Shown: positions 17,008 through 25,477 of the stretch, one piece after another
Numbering within the stretch: the first letter of the stretch is position 1
Layout: each line of letters opens with the position of its first letter
Origin: Actinomadura pelletieri DSM 43383
GTDB lineage: Bacteria; Actinomycetota; Actinomycetes; Streptosporangiales; Streptosporangiaceae
DNA length: 64,000 nt
Assembly: GCF_003634705.1 (NCBI RefSeq)
Contig: NZ_RBWU01000003.1
Coordinates: 620,001-684,000, forward strand
Direction: 5' to 3'
Notes under the pieces: model-generated
The model's database searches: none
The model's input: only the letters and a program-made list of their open reading frames with translations
Told to the model about the DNA's origin: nothing
Translations under genes and position numbers: made by a program

Positions 17008-17856
17008 GTGACCACGCCCGCACATCCCTACGCCTTTTTCGACCTGCACGTCGTGCGGACGGAGCGGCTCGGTCCGTCCATGGTCCGCGTCACCTACGGC
17101 GGGACGGGACTCGACGCGGACACTCCCGGCGACCGGTTCGTCTCCGCCGGCCGCGACCAGCGCATCAAGCTGTTCTTCCCCCACCCGCACCAGGACGCGC
17201 CCGTGATGCCGGACGGCCGGGGCGGCGACACGTGGTTCGCCGACTGGCGCGCCCTGGACCCGGCCGAACGCGGCGTCATGCGGTCCTACACCGTGCGCGA
17301 GCAGCGTCCCGGCGAACTCGACGTCGACTTCGCGCTGCACCACGACGGCGGCTCCGGCCGGGCCGCCGCCTGGGCCGCGGCGGCCCGTCCCGGCGACCGG
17401 GTCGCCGCCCTCGGCCCGACCGGTCCCGACAACGGCGGCTACGACTTCCGGCCGCCGACCGGCGCCCCGGTGCTGATGGCCGGCGACCTGACCGCGCTGC
17501 CCGCCATCGCCGGCAACCTCGCGTGGCTGCCCGCCGGTACCCCGGCCCGCGTCTGGATCGAGGTCCCGCACCCGGACGACCGGCAGGACCTGCCGACCGC
17601 CGCCGACGCGGAGATCACCTGGGTGTCCCCCGGCGGGCTGGCGGACGCCGTCCGGGCGGCGGAGGTCCCGGACGGCGCCTACGCGTGGATCGCGGGCGAG
17701 TCGTCGGTCGTCAGGACGCTGCGCCGCCACCTGGTGAAGGACCGCGGCATGGACCGCCGTGCCGTCGAGTTCACCGGCTACTGGCGGCGCGGCGCCTCCG
17801 AGGAGGACCTGCTCGCCGAGTACATCGCCGGGGAGAGCCCCGCCACCGTGGAGTGA
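17008..17856 (+). CDS. Siderophore-interacting protein (FAD-dependent ferric reductase, ViuB/SIP type)
   Basis: 282 aa. The FAD-binding motif RSYTVRE is at residues 92-98, and the C-terminal NAD(P)H-type domain contains LMAGDLTALPAIAGNLAWLP and YAWIAGESSVVRTLRRHLV. These cytosolic enzymes reduce ferric siderophores to free the iron. GTG start with AAAGG 7 nt upstream, 11 nt after the binding-protein stop, so the two genes are one operon under the iron box. Ends 2 nt from the convergent mrp operon. Confidence 0.9.
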   Translation: MTTPAHPYAFFDLHVVRTERLGPSMVRVTYGGTGLDADTPGDRFVSAGRDQRIKLFFPHPHQDAPVMPDGRGGDTWFADWRALDPAERGVMRSYTVREQRPGELDVDFALHHDGGSGRAAAWAAAARPGDRVAALGPTGPDNGGYDFRPPTGAPVLMAGDLTALPAIAGNLAWLPAGTPARVWIEVPHPDDRQDLPTAADAEITWVSPGGLADAVRAAEVPDGAYAWIAGESSVVRTLRRHLVKDRGMDRRAVEFTGYWRRGASEEDLLAEYIAGESPATVE

Positions 17857-17857
17857 C

Positions 17858-18187
17858 TCATCTCCGGCCGTCGGATTCGTCCAGCGTGAGGGTGTCGGGG
17901 TCGATCGCGCCCGCCCGGTAGGCGGCGGCGCCGATCGTCTGCGCGGCGACGGGCGCGGTGATCAGCTGGAAGATCGCGACGAGTAGCAGCGGGGTGGCGG
18001 CCGCGACGGAATCGGCCTGCGGCGCCACGCCCGCGAGGATGAGCAGCAGCCCGATCGTCTGCGGTTTCGTCGCCGCGTGCAGCCGCGTGAGCAGGTCGGG
18101 GAACCGCAGCACGCCGAGCGCGCCCACGGCGGAGAACGCCGCGCCCGCGGGCAGCAGCACCGCCGTGACGATGTCACCGGCGATCAT
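17858..18187 (-). CDS. mrpG: Mrp Na+/H+ antiporter subunit G
   Basis: 109 aa, three membrane helices, with the typical GALGVLRFPDLLTRLHAATKPQTIG stretch of MrpG/MnhG. Last gene of the minus-strand mrp operon; its ATG overlaps the mrpF stop by 4 nt. Confidence 0.9.
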   Translation of the reverse strand: MIAGDIVTAVLLPAGAAFSAVGALGVLRFPDLLTRLHAATKPQTIGLLLILAGVAPQADSVAAATPLLLVAIFQLITAPVAAQTIGAAAYRAGAIDPDTLTLDESDGRR

Positions 18188-18453
18188 GTGCGGTCCTCCG
18201 CCCGTTCCGCCGCGAGCCGGGCGGCCGTCACCGACCCGACGAAGCCGAGCAGCGCGATCACCACGAGAAGGGTGGCGTTGGCGGGTTCGTCGACGGCGGC
18301 GGCGCGGACCGCGATGCCGCTGACGAGCAGCACGGTCAGGACGTCCACCGCCATGATGCGGTCGAAGGGCGTCCGTCCGCGGACCAGCCGCGCGGTCGTC
18401 ATCAGGACGGCGGCGCCCAGCAGCGCCATCGTCACGGCGTACACGATGCTCAT
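18184..18453 (-). CDS. mrpF: Mrp Na+/H+ antiporter subunit F
   Basis: 89 aa, three hydrophobic segments; GRTPFDRIMAVDVLTVLLV is the MrpF/MnhF signature. The ATG at 18453 overlaps the mrpE stop (ATGA). The longer open frame in this region is not coding. Required as a small membrane subunit of the hetero-oligomeric antiporter. Confidence 0.9.
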   Translation of the reverse strand: MSIVYAVTMALLGAAVLMTTARLVRGRTPFDRIMAVDVLTVLLVSGIAVRAAAVDEPANATLLVVIALLGFVGSVTAARLAAERAEDRT

Positions 18454-18989
18454 CGGTCGTCCTCCGTTCGTCGTGCGTCGTCCGGTGCCACGAGGGCCCG
18501 CATCAGCCGCCGTTCGGTGCGCAGCACGCTCTCCCGCATGGCGTCCGCCTCCTCGGGGTCGCGGACGGGCATGCCGTGGATGCGCAGAAGGGAGCGGTCC
18601 CAGTCGAGGTCGACGAGCAGCGTGCCGGGCCGCAGGGACACGCTGGTGGTGACGGCGAGCAGCACGAGTTCGGACCGCGACCGCGCCTCGACCTCGACGA
18701 TCGCGCCCCTGACCCGTCCCGGTGCGCGCAGCGCGTGCCAACCGATGACGAGGCTCGACACGAGCAGGTCCCACGCGAACTCCCCGGCCGCCACGGCGAG
18801 CCGCAGCGGCCGGATCCGTGTGACCATCGGCACCGTGGGCAGCCTGCTCACCACGTAGGCGACGAGGACGGCGACGACCCCGCCGGCCAGGGTGAGGGCG
18901 TCGACGCGTCCCCACAGCAGCAGCCACACGCCGAGCAGCCAGGTGGCCATGCCGAGTCGCGCACCGGCTCGCCGCAACCCGTCGTTCAT
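18450..18989 (-). CDS. mrpE: Mrp Na+/H+ antiporter subunit E
   Basis: 179 aa. Two N-terminal helices followed by a cytoplasmic domain with VSLRPGTLLVDLDWDRSLLRIHGM, as in MrpE/MnhE. Start set at the ATG 18989, which overlaps the mrpD stop (ATGA); the frame continues upstream only as a shadow of mrpD. Confidence 0.88.
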   Translation of the reverse strand: MNDGLRRAGARLGMATWLLGVWLLLWGRVDALTLAGGVVAVLVAYVVSRLPTVPMVTRIRPLRLAVAAGEFAWDLLVSSLVIGWHALRAPGRVRGAIVEVEARSRSELVLLAVTTSVSLRPGTLLVDLDWDRSLLRIHGMPVRDPEEADAMRESVLRTERRLMRALVAPDDARRTEDDR

Positions 18990-20506
18990 CGCGCCGCCCC
19001 GTCCAGCACCGCGTTCCGGTAGGGGGCCGGGTCGAGCAGATCGCTCGCGGCGTGGCGGCTCCACACCGACAGCGGCCCCGCGAACACCGAGATGAGCAGC
19101 CCGCCCACGAGCATCACGGCGGTCACCGACTGCATGACCCGCACACCGCCCCGCGTGTAGGCCTCCTCCGCGGGCGGCTCGGCGGCGTCCCGCGGTTTCG
19201 GCCGCCAGAACCCCAGCGTCCAGATGCGCGCCATCGCCATGAGCGTGAGGACGCTCGCCGCGACCGCCACCCCGGTGACGACGTACGCGAGCGGGCGTCC
19301 CTCACCGAGCCCCGCCTGGAACAAGGCGAGCTTGGCGACGAACCCGGACGTCGGAGGCACCCCGCTCACGCTCAACGCGGGCACGAAGAACAGCACGGCG
19401 ACGACCGCCGACAGCTGCGCGAGCCCCCCGAGCCGGTTCAGTGAGATCTCCCCGGCGCGTCCCTGCATCAGATCGCTGACCAGGAACAACGTCGCCTGAA
19501 CCACGATGTGGTGGACGAGGTACAGGATCGCCCCGGTGAGCCCGGCCACGCTGAACAGCCCCAACCCGAAGAGCATGTAGCCGATGTGACCGACGAGCGT
19601 GAACGAGAACACCCGGTGGACGTCGTCGTGCGTCAGCGCGCCGAGCGTGCCGACGAGCATCGTCGCCGCCGCCAGCCCCAACATGACCCACGACATCTGG
19701 TCACGGGGGAACACCAGCGTCTGGACGCGGATCAGCGCGTAGATGGCGGCCTTGGTCAGCAGCGCCGCGAACACGGCCGTGACCTTGGTGAGCGCGACCG
19801 GATAGCTGTCGGGCAGCCACAGGTGCATCGGGGCGATCGCGCCCTTGATGCCGAACACGACGAGGAACAGCAGGCCGAGCGCCGAACGCGTCCCGGACGG
19901 CAGACCCTCCACCCGCACCGACAGGTCGGCCAGATTCACCGTGCCCGCCGCCGCGTAGGTCACGCCGAGCGCGGTCAGGAACAGGATGGACGACGTCAGG
20001 CTCACCACCGTGTACGTCATTCCGGCCCGCATCCGCTCCGCCGTCGGGGTGAGCGTCATCAGCACGTAACTCGACGCGAGCATGACCTCGAACGCGACGA
20101 ACAGGTTGAACAGGTCGCCGGCGAGGAACAGCAGGCACACCCCGGCGGTCAGCGCGAGGTACGCCGGATAGAACACGCCCGGTTCGTGCGGCCCGAGCCC
20201 ACCGGCGCCCTCCGCCACCGCGTGCAGCATGATCGCGAGCAGGACGGCGGCGGACACCACCAGCAGCAGCGCCGACAGCCGGTCCGCGACGAGCGTGATG
20301 CCGAGCGGCGCGGCCCAGCCGCCCATCTGCACGGCGGTCACCCCGTCACGGGCGACGACCGCCACCAGCCCGCCCGCGGCGGCGACCACGCCCGCGACGA
20401 CCAGCGGGGCGAGGACGCGCAGCCACGCCTCCCGCCGGCGGCTGATCATCGCCAGCGCCGCGCCCGCCAACGGCAGCACGAACGGCAGCGGCACGAGCAC
20501 GTTCAT
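18986..20506 (-). CDS. mrpD: Mrp Na+/H+ antiporter subunit D
   Basis: 506 aa with about 14 helices. Homologous to complex I NuoM/NuoN proton channels: APMHLWLPDSYPVALTKVTAVFAALLTKAAIYALIR and HDDVHRVFSFTLVGHIGYMLFGLGLF contain the conserved Lys and His of the channel. The ATG at 20506 overlaps the mrpC stop. Together with the MrpA part it forms the ion-translocating core. Confidence 0.92.
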   Translation of the reverse strand: MNVLVPLPFVLPLAGAALAMISRRREAWLRVLAPLVVAGVVAAAGGLVAVVARDGVTAVQMGGWAAPLGITLVADRLSALLLVVSAAVLLAIMLHAVAEGAGGLGPHEPGVFYPAYLALTAGVCLLFLAGDLFNLFVAFEVMLASSYVLMTLTPTAERMRAGMTYTVVSLTSSILFLTALGVTYAAAGTVNLADLSVRVEGLPSGTRSALGLLFLVVFGIKGAIAPMHLWLPDSYPVALTKVTAVFAALLTKAAIYALIRVQTLVFPRDQMSWVMLGLAAATMLVGTLGALTHDDVHRVFSFTLVGHIGYMLFGLGLFSVAGLTGAILYLVHHIVVQATLFLVSDLMQGRAGEISLNRLGGLAQLSAVVAVLFFVPALSVSGVPPTSGFVAKLALFQAGLGEGRPLAYVVTGVAVAASVLTLMAMARIWTLGFWRPKPRDAAEPPAEEAYTRGGVRVMQSVTAVMLVGGLLISVFAGPLSVWSRHAASDLLDPAPYRNAVLDGAAR

Positions 20507-20859
20507 CGGTCCTCGCAGATCCGGCGGTCCTCGACATCGTCCATGACCTCGTCCTCGCCGAGCAGCACCCGGCTCCGGTAGGCCAGGGCCAGCAGGAACG
20601 CCGTCACCCCGAACGTGATCACGATCGCGGTCAGCGCCATCGCCTGTGGCAGCGGGTCCGCCGAGCGCCCCTCGCCCTCCCCGAGGATCGGCGACGTCCC
20701 GGCGGCCCCGCCCGCCAGCAGCAGGACGAGGTTCGCGCCGTGCCCGAGCAGCATGAAGCCGACCACGACGCGGATGAGCGACCGTTCCATCAGCAGGTCG
20801 AACCCGGCGGCGAACAGCACCGCGACGAGCACGACGAGAACCAGCGCTGGCTCGTTCAC
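20503..20859 (-). CDS. mrpC: Mrp Na+/H+ antiporter subunit C
   Basis: 118 aa, three helices, NuoK-like; GFMLLGHGANLVLLLAGG and DPLPQAMALTAIVITFGVTAFLLAL are the family segments. GTG start at 20859 overlaps the mrpAB stop (GTGA). The C-terminus is acidic. Confidence 0.9.
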   Translation of the reverse strand: MNEPALVLVVLVAVLFAAGFDLLMERSLIRVVVGFMLLGHGANLVLLLAGGAAGTSPILGEGEGRSADPLPQAMALTAIVITFGVTAFLLALAYRSRVLLGEDEVMDDVEDRRICEDR

Positions 20860-23606
20860 GTGTCGTCCTCCAAACTCGCGCCAAGCGTGGCGAGGATCGT
20901 CAGCACCAGCCCGAGCACCAGCAGGTACACCCCGGCGTCGAAGAACAGGCTCGTCGGGACCTTGACCTCCCCGAGGACCGGTACCGTCGCGTCCCAGACG
21001 TCCCCCTGAAGGAACTGGCCGCCGGACGTCCACGCCGCCGCGCCGGTCGCGACCGCGAGCCCGAGGCCACCGCCGAGCAGCACGCTGGGACGCACGGGCA
21101 CCGCGGTGGCGAGCTCCCGCCGCCCGCCCGGCAGGTAGCGCAGCACATACGCCATGCCCGCCACGAGCCCGCCCACGAACCCGCCGCCGGGACGACCGTG
21201 CCCCGCGATCAGCAGGTACAACGAGAACACCAGGATCGTCGGCCCCAGCAGCCGCGCCGCCGCCTCCAGCACCACCGACGACCCGCCCAGCGGCGGACGG
21301 CCCGGCGTCGCGAGCCACCGTTTCCGAGGTTCCCGCGCGGCCTCCTCCCCCGCCGTGGGCGGACGGACCGGCCGCCATCCCCCCGGCCGGGACAACATCA
21401 GCCCCGACACGCCCATCGCCACGACGGCCAGCACCGTGATCTCGCCGAGCGTGTCCAGGGCCCGCAACTCGACCAGGATCAAGTTCACGACATTGTTCGC
21501 CTCCTCCTCGGCCGCGGGAGTCTCGTAGCGCGGCCCGACCGGCGCGGTGTTCCGGCTCAGCGCCGCCATCACCAGGAACGTCGCGACGAACCCGCCGAGG
21601 CACAGGCTGATCACACCGGCGGGCGCCCGGCGGCGACGCGGCGGAAACCGGTCCGGAAACCGCCGCAACACCAGCACGAGCATGATCAACGACAGGGTCT
21701 CCACGACCAGCAGCGTGAGCGCGAGGTCCGGCCCGCCGTGCACCACGAACAGGCCGCCCATCCCGTAGCCGACTCCGGCGAGCAGCAACGCCGCCGACAA
21801 CCTGCGCCGCGCCCGCACAACCGCGATCGCGCACCCGCCCACCACCGCGGCCAGCACGGGCTGCACCGGGTCGTCCCAGGCCCGAAGCGTCCCCGAGGAG
21901 GGGCCATCCCCACCGATCAGGCCCACCACCAGCGCCGTCCCGGGCAGGACCAGCACCATGACCCCGATCACCGCGAGATAGACCGGCAACGACCCGATCT
22001 GCAGGCGTTTCGTCACCGCGTGCGCGACGCCGTACACGCCCTCGATCACACCGTCATAAACCCGTTGAGCGTCTGGAACCGACCTCCACACCGGCTTCGC
22101 CGGAAACGACCGCCCGAACATGACGTACAGTCCCGCACCCACCACGAATGCAAGCACCGACAACCCGATCGGCAGCCCGAGCCCATGCCACAAGGCCAGC
22201 TCGTAATCGGCCACTCCCACATACGGCTCAATCAAGCTCCGCACCGGCCCCGGGTACACGCCCAGGGCGAACCCGGCGACAGCCAGCACCACCACCGGTA
22301 GCACGAGCCCCCACGGTTCTCCACCCGGCGTCCCGTCCGACGCCCCACCGAACGCCCCATGCAGGAACCGCACACCGTAGGCCACGGTCAACGCCGACCC
22401 CGCCACCACCCCACCGAGAACGGCGGCGTCCACCCCACCATGGGCGAACGCCTCGAACGCCGCCTCCTTCGCGACGAACCCGAGGAACGGCGGCAACCCG
22501 ATCATGGACGCGACCGCGGCCGTTCCGGCGACCGCGAGCACCGGCAGGCGCCGTCCCGCCCCCGACAGGCATTCGGCGCGCCGCGTCCCCGTCTGGTGCT
22601 CCAGCGCACCGGCCGCCAGGAACAGCGGCGCCTTGAACAAGCCGTGCCCGAGCAACAAGGCGATGCCCGCAAGAGCCGCCGTCGGCGTCCCATGTCCCAA
22701 CAGGACCATCAGGAGGCCGAGCTGACTCACCGTCCCGTAGGCGAGAAGCCGCTTCAGATCGTCCTGCCGCAACGCGACCAGCCCTCCGACGACCAGACTC
22801 ACCAGCCCCGCCACCACCACCATCGGCCGCCACACACCGGTCTCGGCGAACCCGGGCGCGAGCCGCGCCACCAGGTAGACACCCGCCTTCACCATCGCCG
22901 CGGCGTGCAGGTACGCGCTCACCGGCGTAGGCGCCACCATCGCCGCCGGAAGCCACGCGTGCAACGGCACCTGCGCCGACTTGGCGAACGCACCCAACAG
23001 CACCAGCACGACACCCGCGTCCGCCGCCGCACCGCCGGGCGGTTCGTGCACCAACACGGAGATCCGGTACGTCCCCCCGGCCTGCCCGAGCAGCACGAAC
23101 CCGACCAGCATGACCAGCCCGAACGCCGTGGTCGTCAACAGCGCCTGGGTCGCCGCCCGCCGCGACTCCGCCAGATCCGGCCGAGGAGCGCCGATCAGAA
23201 TGAACGAACTGACGGTCGTCAGCTCCCAGAACACGTAGAGCACGAGCAGGTTGTCGGCAAGCACCAGCCCGGTCATCGCCCCCGCGAACGCCACCAACGT
23301 CCCGGTCATCAACCGTTCGGCCCGCTCGAAGTACCAGCCGGAGTAGCACAGCACCACCGCCCCGACCCCGCCGACGAGCACCAGCATGACGACCGCCAAC
23401 GCGTCGAGCCGCAGATCGACGGCCAACCCGAGCTCGGACGCCCACCCCACCGTCTCCGTGACATCGTCCCCGGCCCGCGCGAGCGCCCACCCCACCGTCA
23501 CCGCCGGAAGCACCGCGGCCGCACACGCCATCACCCGCCGATGCCGCCCAAGCGCCCAGGGCACGCCGACCGCGACGACGGCGTAGGCCAGAACGAGCGT
23601 CACCAT
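20856..23606 (-). CDS. mrpA: Mrp Na+/H+ antiporter, fused subunits A and B
   Basis: 916 aa. Residues 1 to about 650 are the NuoL-like MrpA part (APTPVSAYLHAAAMVKAGVYLVARL; LLAYGTVSQLGLLMVLLGHG). Then come the MrpA C-terminal and MbhD/E-type helices (about 560-740), and from about residue 775 a MrpB domain (GPTILVFSLYLLIAGHGRPGGGFVGGLVAGMAYVLRY). No separate mrpB exists, so the operon is mrpAB-C-D-E-F-G, all overlapping by 4 nt. Mrp antiporters export Na+ (and other cations) in exchange for protons for pH and salt homeostasis. The promoter should lie in the repeat-containing gap above 23606. Confidence 0.9.
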   Translation of the reverse strand: MVTLVLAYAVVAVGVPWALGRHRRVMACAAAVLPAVTVGWALARAGDDVTETVGWASELGLAVDLRLDALAVVMLVLVGGVGAVVLCYSGWYFERAERLMTGTLVAFAGAMTGLVLADNLLVLYVFWELTTVSSFILIGAPRPDLAESRRAATQALLTTTAFGLVMLVGFVLLGQAGGTYRISVLVHEPPGGAAADAGVVLVLLGAFAKSAQVPLHAWLPAAMVAPTPVSAYLHAAAMVKAGVYLVARLAPGFAETGVWRPMVVVAGLVSLVVGGLVALRQDDLKRLLAYGTVSQLGLLMVLLGHGTPTAALAGIALLLGHGLFKAPLFLAAGALEHQTGTRRAECLSGAGRRLPVLAVAGTAAVASMIGLPPFLGFVAKEAAFEAFAHGGVDAAVLGGVVAGSALTVAYGVRFLHGAFGGASDGTPGGEPWGLVLPVVVLAVAGFALGVYPGPVRSLIEPYVGVADYELALWHGLGLPIGLSVLAFVVGAGLYVMFGRSFPAKPVWRSVPDAQRVYDGVIEGVYGVAHAVTKRLQIGSLPVYLAVIGVMVLVLPGTALVVGLIGGDGPSSGTLRAWDDPVQPVLAAVVGGCAIAVVRARRRLSAALLLAGVGYGMGGLFVVHGGPDLALTLLVVETLSLIMLVLVLRRFPDRFPPRRRRAPAGVISLCLGGFVATFLVMAALSRNTAPVGPRYETPAAEEEANNVVNLILVELRALDTLGEITVLAVVAMGVSGLMLSRPGGWRPVRPPTAGEEAAREPRKRWLATPGRPPLGGSSVVLEAAARLLGPTILVFSLYLLIAGHGRPGGGFVGGLVAGMAYVLRYLPGGRRELATAVPVRPSVLLGGGLGLAVATGAAAWTSGGQFLQGDVWDATVPVLGEVKVPTSLFFDAGVYLLVLGLVLTILATLGASLEDDT

Positions 23607-24188
23607 GCCGCCCGCAGCCCCCCTCCGCCAGGCACGTCGCAGCCGATCTACCCGATGACCGCCCCCGAAACGTCCACAAGCCCCCGATAACGCCTACCCC
23701 CACCGTGTCGGCATCCGGAGTACTTCCCGCGCGCCGACGTTCGGGGTGTCGGGGCGGTGCCGGACGAGGCGTCGACGGCGCCGTCGCTGAACGGCCCGGA
23801 TCCAATCCCGTGCGGCGTGATGGCACCAACTAACCTGAACCCGCACCCGCCACCAAACCGTGCCCGACGAGAGCCGAGGCCAGGAACCGGGTCACACCAC
23901 GTCGACACTCGATGGCACGCCCGAGCACCTCATACCGGACGCCACCCGCACGGTCTCCGGAGAGAAGGGCTGAGCGCACCCGTGAAATCGCTCCACACGC
24001 AAAAGCCGAGGTTGACGGCCCACCGACAGTTCGCCGCCCCGAAGCAACCAGAAAGAAAACGCAAGGCGCACCCAACGATCCAGCCCCTCAGCAACCCGAG
24101 CAAACACACGACCGAAACCACGACCACCAGGAGCCTCGAGGCGGAGCCCCCACATCGGGGACCCGGAGAAACGGCGGACCCCAACAAA

Positions 24189-24206
24189 GGTGAGCCCAAG
24201 CTCACC
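24189..24206 (-). terminator. Terminator-like hairpin, third after tRNA-Asn
   Basis: GGTGAGC/GCTCACC with a 4-nt loop; on the minus strand TTTGTT follows directly. Copy of the hairpins at 24310 and 24443. Confidence 0.5.
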
Positions 24207-24309
24207 GAGCACCCGCACACAACCACAAAACACAACCGGCAAGGGGCATAGGGGCGAAGCCCCACATCGACAGTCCGGAACCCGGGCGAACACACAGCAG
24301 ACCCAGAAA

Positions 24310-24327
24310 GGTGAGCACAAGCTCACC
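24310..24327 (-). terminator. Terminator-like hairpin, second after tRNA-Asn
   Basis: GGTGAGC/GCTCACC with a 4-nt loop, followed on the minus strand by TTT. Same stem as at 24189. Confidence 0.5.
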
Positions 24328-24442
24328 GAGCACACCCCGCACAGAACCACAAGGCGCAACCGGCAGGGGGCGTTGGGGGCGGAGCCCCCACATCGGGGGT
24401 CCGGGGGTCGCCCCCCGGAAAGACATTGCGGGCCCCGGCGAA

Positions 24443-24460
24443 GTTGAGCCAAGGCTCAAC
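24443..24460 (-). terminator. Hairpin just downstream of tRNA-Asn
   Basis: Perfect 8-bp stem GTTGAGCC/GGCTCAAC with a 2-nt spacer, 22 nt beyond the tRNA 3' end on the minus strand. No T-run follows. Likely first terminator or 3'-processing hairpin of the tRNA transcript. Confidence 0.5.
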
Positions 24461-24482
24461 GAGCACACCACCCCCGCCTCGG

Positions 24483-24555
24483 CTCCCGCGATTGGACTCG
24501 AACCAATAACCTGCCGGTTAACAGCCGGCTGCTCTGCCGATTGAGCTACGCGGGA
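24483..24555 (-). tRNA. tRNA-Asn (GTT)
   Basis: Minus-strand cloverleaf: acceptor TCCCGCG/CGCGGGA fully paired, D-stem GCTC/GAGC, anticodon stem GCCGG/CCGGC with loop CTGTTAA (anticodon GTT), T-stem ATTGG/CCAAT with TTCGAGT, discriminator G. CCA is not encoded. Confidence 0.95.
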
Positions 24556-24711
24556 TCGTGCTTGGTGCCCTGGGTGTGGGGCACTGCGGCGGGTCTAGGT
24601 TAGCGCATGTGCGGAGCTGTTCGCGCACGTCTTATTCCCGTGCCGGCACGGATGGGGGGCGTGTTGGCGGGTATGGGGGTGGGACGAATCCGCCGTCAGT
24701 GGGAGTTGGAC

Positions 24712-24978
24712 ATGAAAGCTCGCATGATGTTCATGGCAGGCGCCGCGATCGGGTACGTCTTCGGGACGAAGGCGGGCCGGGAGCGGTTCGAGCAGATCAA
24801 GCGGCTGTCGCAGCAGGTGTCGGAGAACCCGAACGTCCAGGATGCGGCTGGGAAGCTGCGGGCGAAGGGCGAGGAGTTCGCCGGTGCGGCGCGGGAGAAG
24901 GCGGTGCATCGGAAGGAGCGGGTGCCGGAGCAGGGGCATCGTACGGCCGAGGAGCAGCCGCCGGTGTTTCCGGGTTAG
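24712..24978 (+). CDS. YtxH-like small protein
   Basis: 88 aa. The N-terminal segment MMFMAGAAIGYVFGTKAGRERFEQI is a glycine-rich membrane-associated helix followed by the TKAGRERFEQ pattern common in actinobacterial YtxH-type proteins; the rest is charged and probably helical. Function unknown, envelope stress has been proposed for relatives. GGAG lies 6-9 nt before the ATG; an upstream in-frame extension has no support. It converges with the next gene and their stop codons overlap. Confidence 0.7.
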   Translation: MKARMMFMAGAAIGYVFGTKAGRERFEQIKRLSQQVSENPNVQDAAGKLRAKGEEFAGAAREKAVHRKERVPEQGHRTAEEQPPVFPG

Positions 24979-25460
24979 AGGCCGGTCTGGCGGCGTAGGT
25001 CTTCGAGGACCTGTTCGGCCTGGGCGCGTAGGCCCGGGTCGGACGGGTCCAGGCCCGCCTCGAAGACGAAGGTCCAGCGGACGTCGCCGCCGGTGGCGGG
25101 GCGGCGGCCGGCGATGCGGACCTTGCCGCCGCCGGGGAGGGCGGCCTGGTGGGTGACGGCGATGGTGGCGGTGACGCGTTCCCGGACGGTTTCCGGGACC
25201 GAGCCCGGGTCGGTGAGGCGGACGTGGTGTTCGGCGCGGGAGGTCTCGGTGACGTGGAGCCACCCGTCCTTCCAGGTGGCGTGCTCGACGCGTTCCCAGG
25301 GGATGCGGGTGAACCCGCCTTCGGGGGTCGGGATGTGCAGGGCCGTGGTGGTGGTGGCCACGTGGGAGCCGCCGCGGGTGGGGGCGGTGGCGAGGACGCG
25401 TTCGCCCCGTTCGAGGGTGAGCGCGGCGCGGAGTGAGGGTCGTCCCCGGAGTCGGCGCAT
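24975..25460 (-). CDS. Conserved protein with PH-like N-terminal domain
   Basis: 161 aa. The pattern LERGERVLATAPTRGGSHVATTTTALHIPTPEGGFTRIPWERVEHATWKDGWLHV is that of bacterial PH-like (bPH) folds. The C-terminal half (DPGSVPETVRERVTATIAVTHQ; WTFVFEAGLDPSDPGLRAQAEQVLEDLR) is conserved in actinobacterial homologues I recall, with no known function. ATG at 25460 chosen by homology; the long upstream frame is a shadow of the glycoside hydrolase gene, which ends 17 nt upstream, so the two may be cotranscribed. Confidence 0.65.
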   Translation of the reverse strand: MRRLRGRPSLRAALTLERGERVLATAPTRGGSHVATTTTALHIPTPEGGFTRIPWERVEHATWKDGWLHVTETSRAEHHVRLTDPGSVPETVRERVTATIAVTHQAALPGGGKVRIAGRRPATGGDVRWTFVFEAGLDPSDPGLRAQAEQVLEDLRRQTGL

Positions 25461-25477
25461 GCCCCAACGGTAGGCGA

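Larger units (their letters stand above)
24140..24480 (-). repeat. Three degenerate repeat units downstream of tRNA-Asn
   Basis: The gap 23607-24482 has no convincing gene. From about 24140 to 24480 three units of about 120-133 bp recur. Each combines a GGGGGC-TCC-GCCCCC-type hairpin with ATCGGGG, a GTGAGC/GCTCAC hairpin and an ACAACCACAA...CAACCGGCAGGGG stretch. The best-preserved part, 24362-24426, is the counterpart of 8192-8264 (same orientation relative to a tRNA). In 23607-24139 I see nothing beyond the 5' flank of mrpA. Confidence 0.6.

Noticed and set aside
15896-17023. 375-codon minus-strand frame
   Set aside because: Antisense of the siderophore-binding lipoprotein gene; no family pattern.
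23757-24251. 164-codon frame between mrpA and tRNA-Asn
   Set aside because: No ribosome site, Pro/Thr/His-rich composition, ends inside repeat units.
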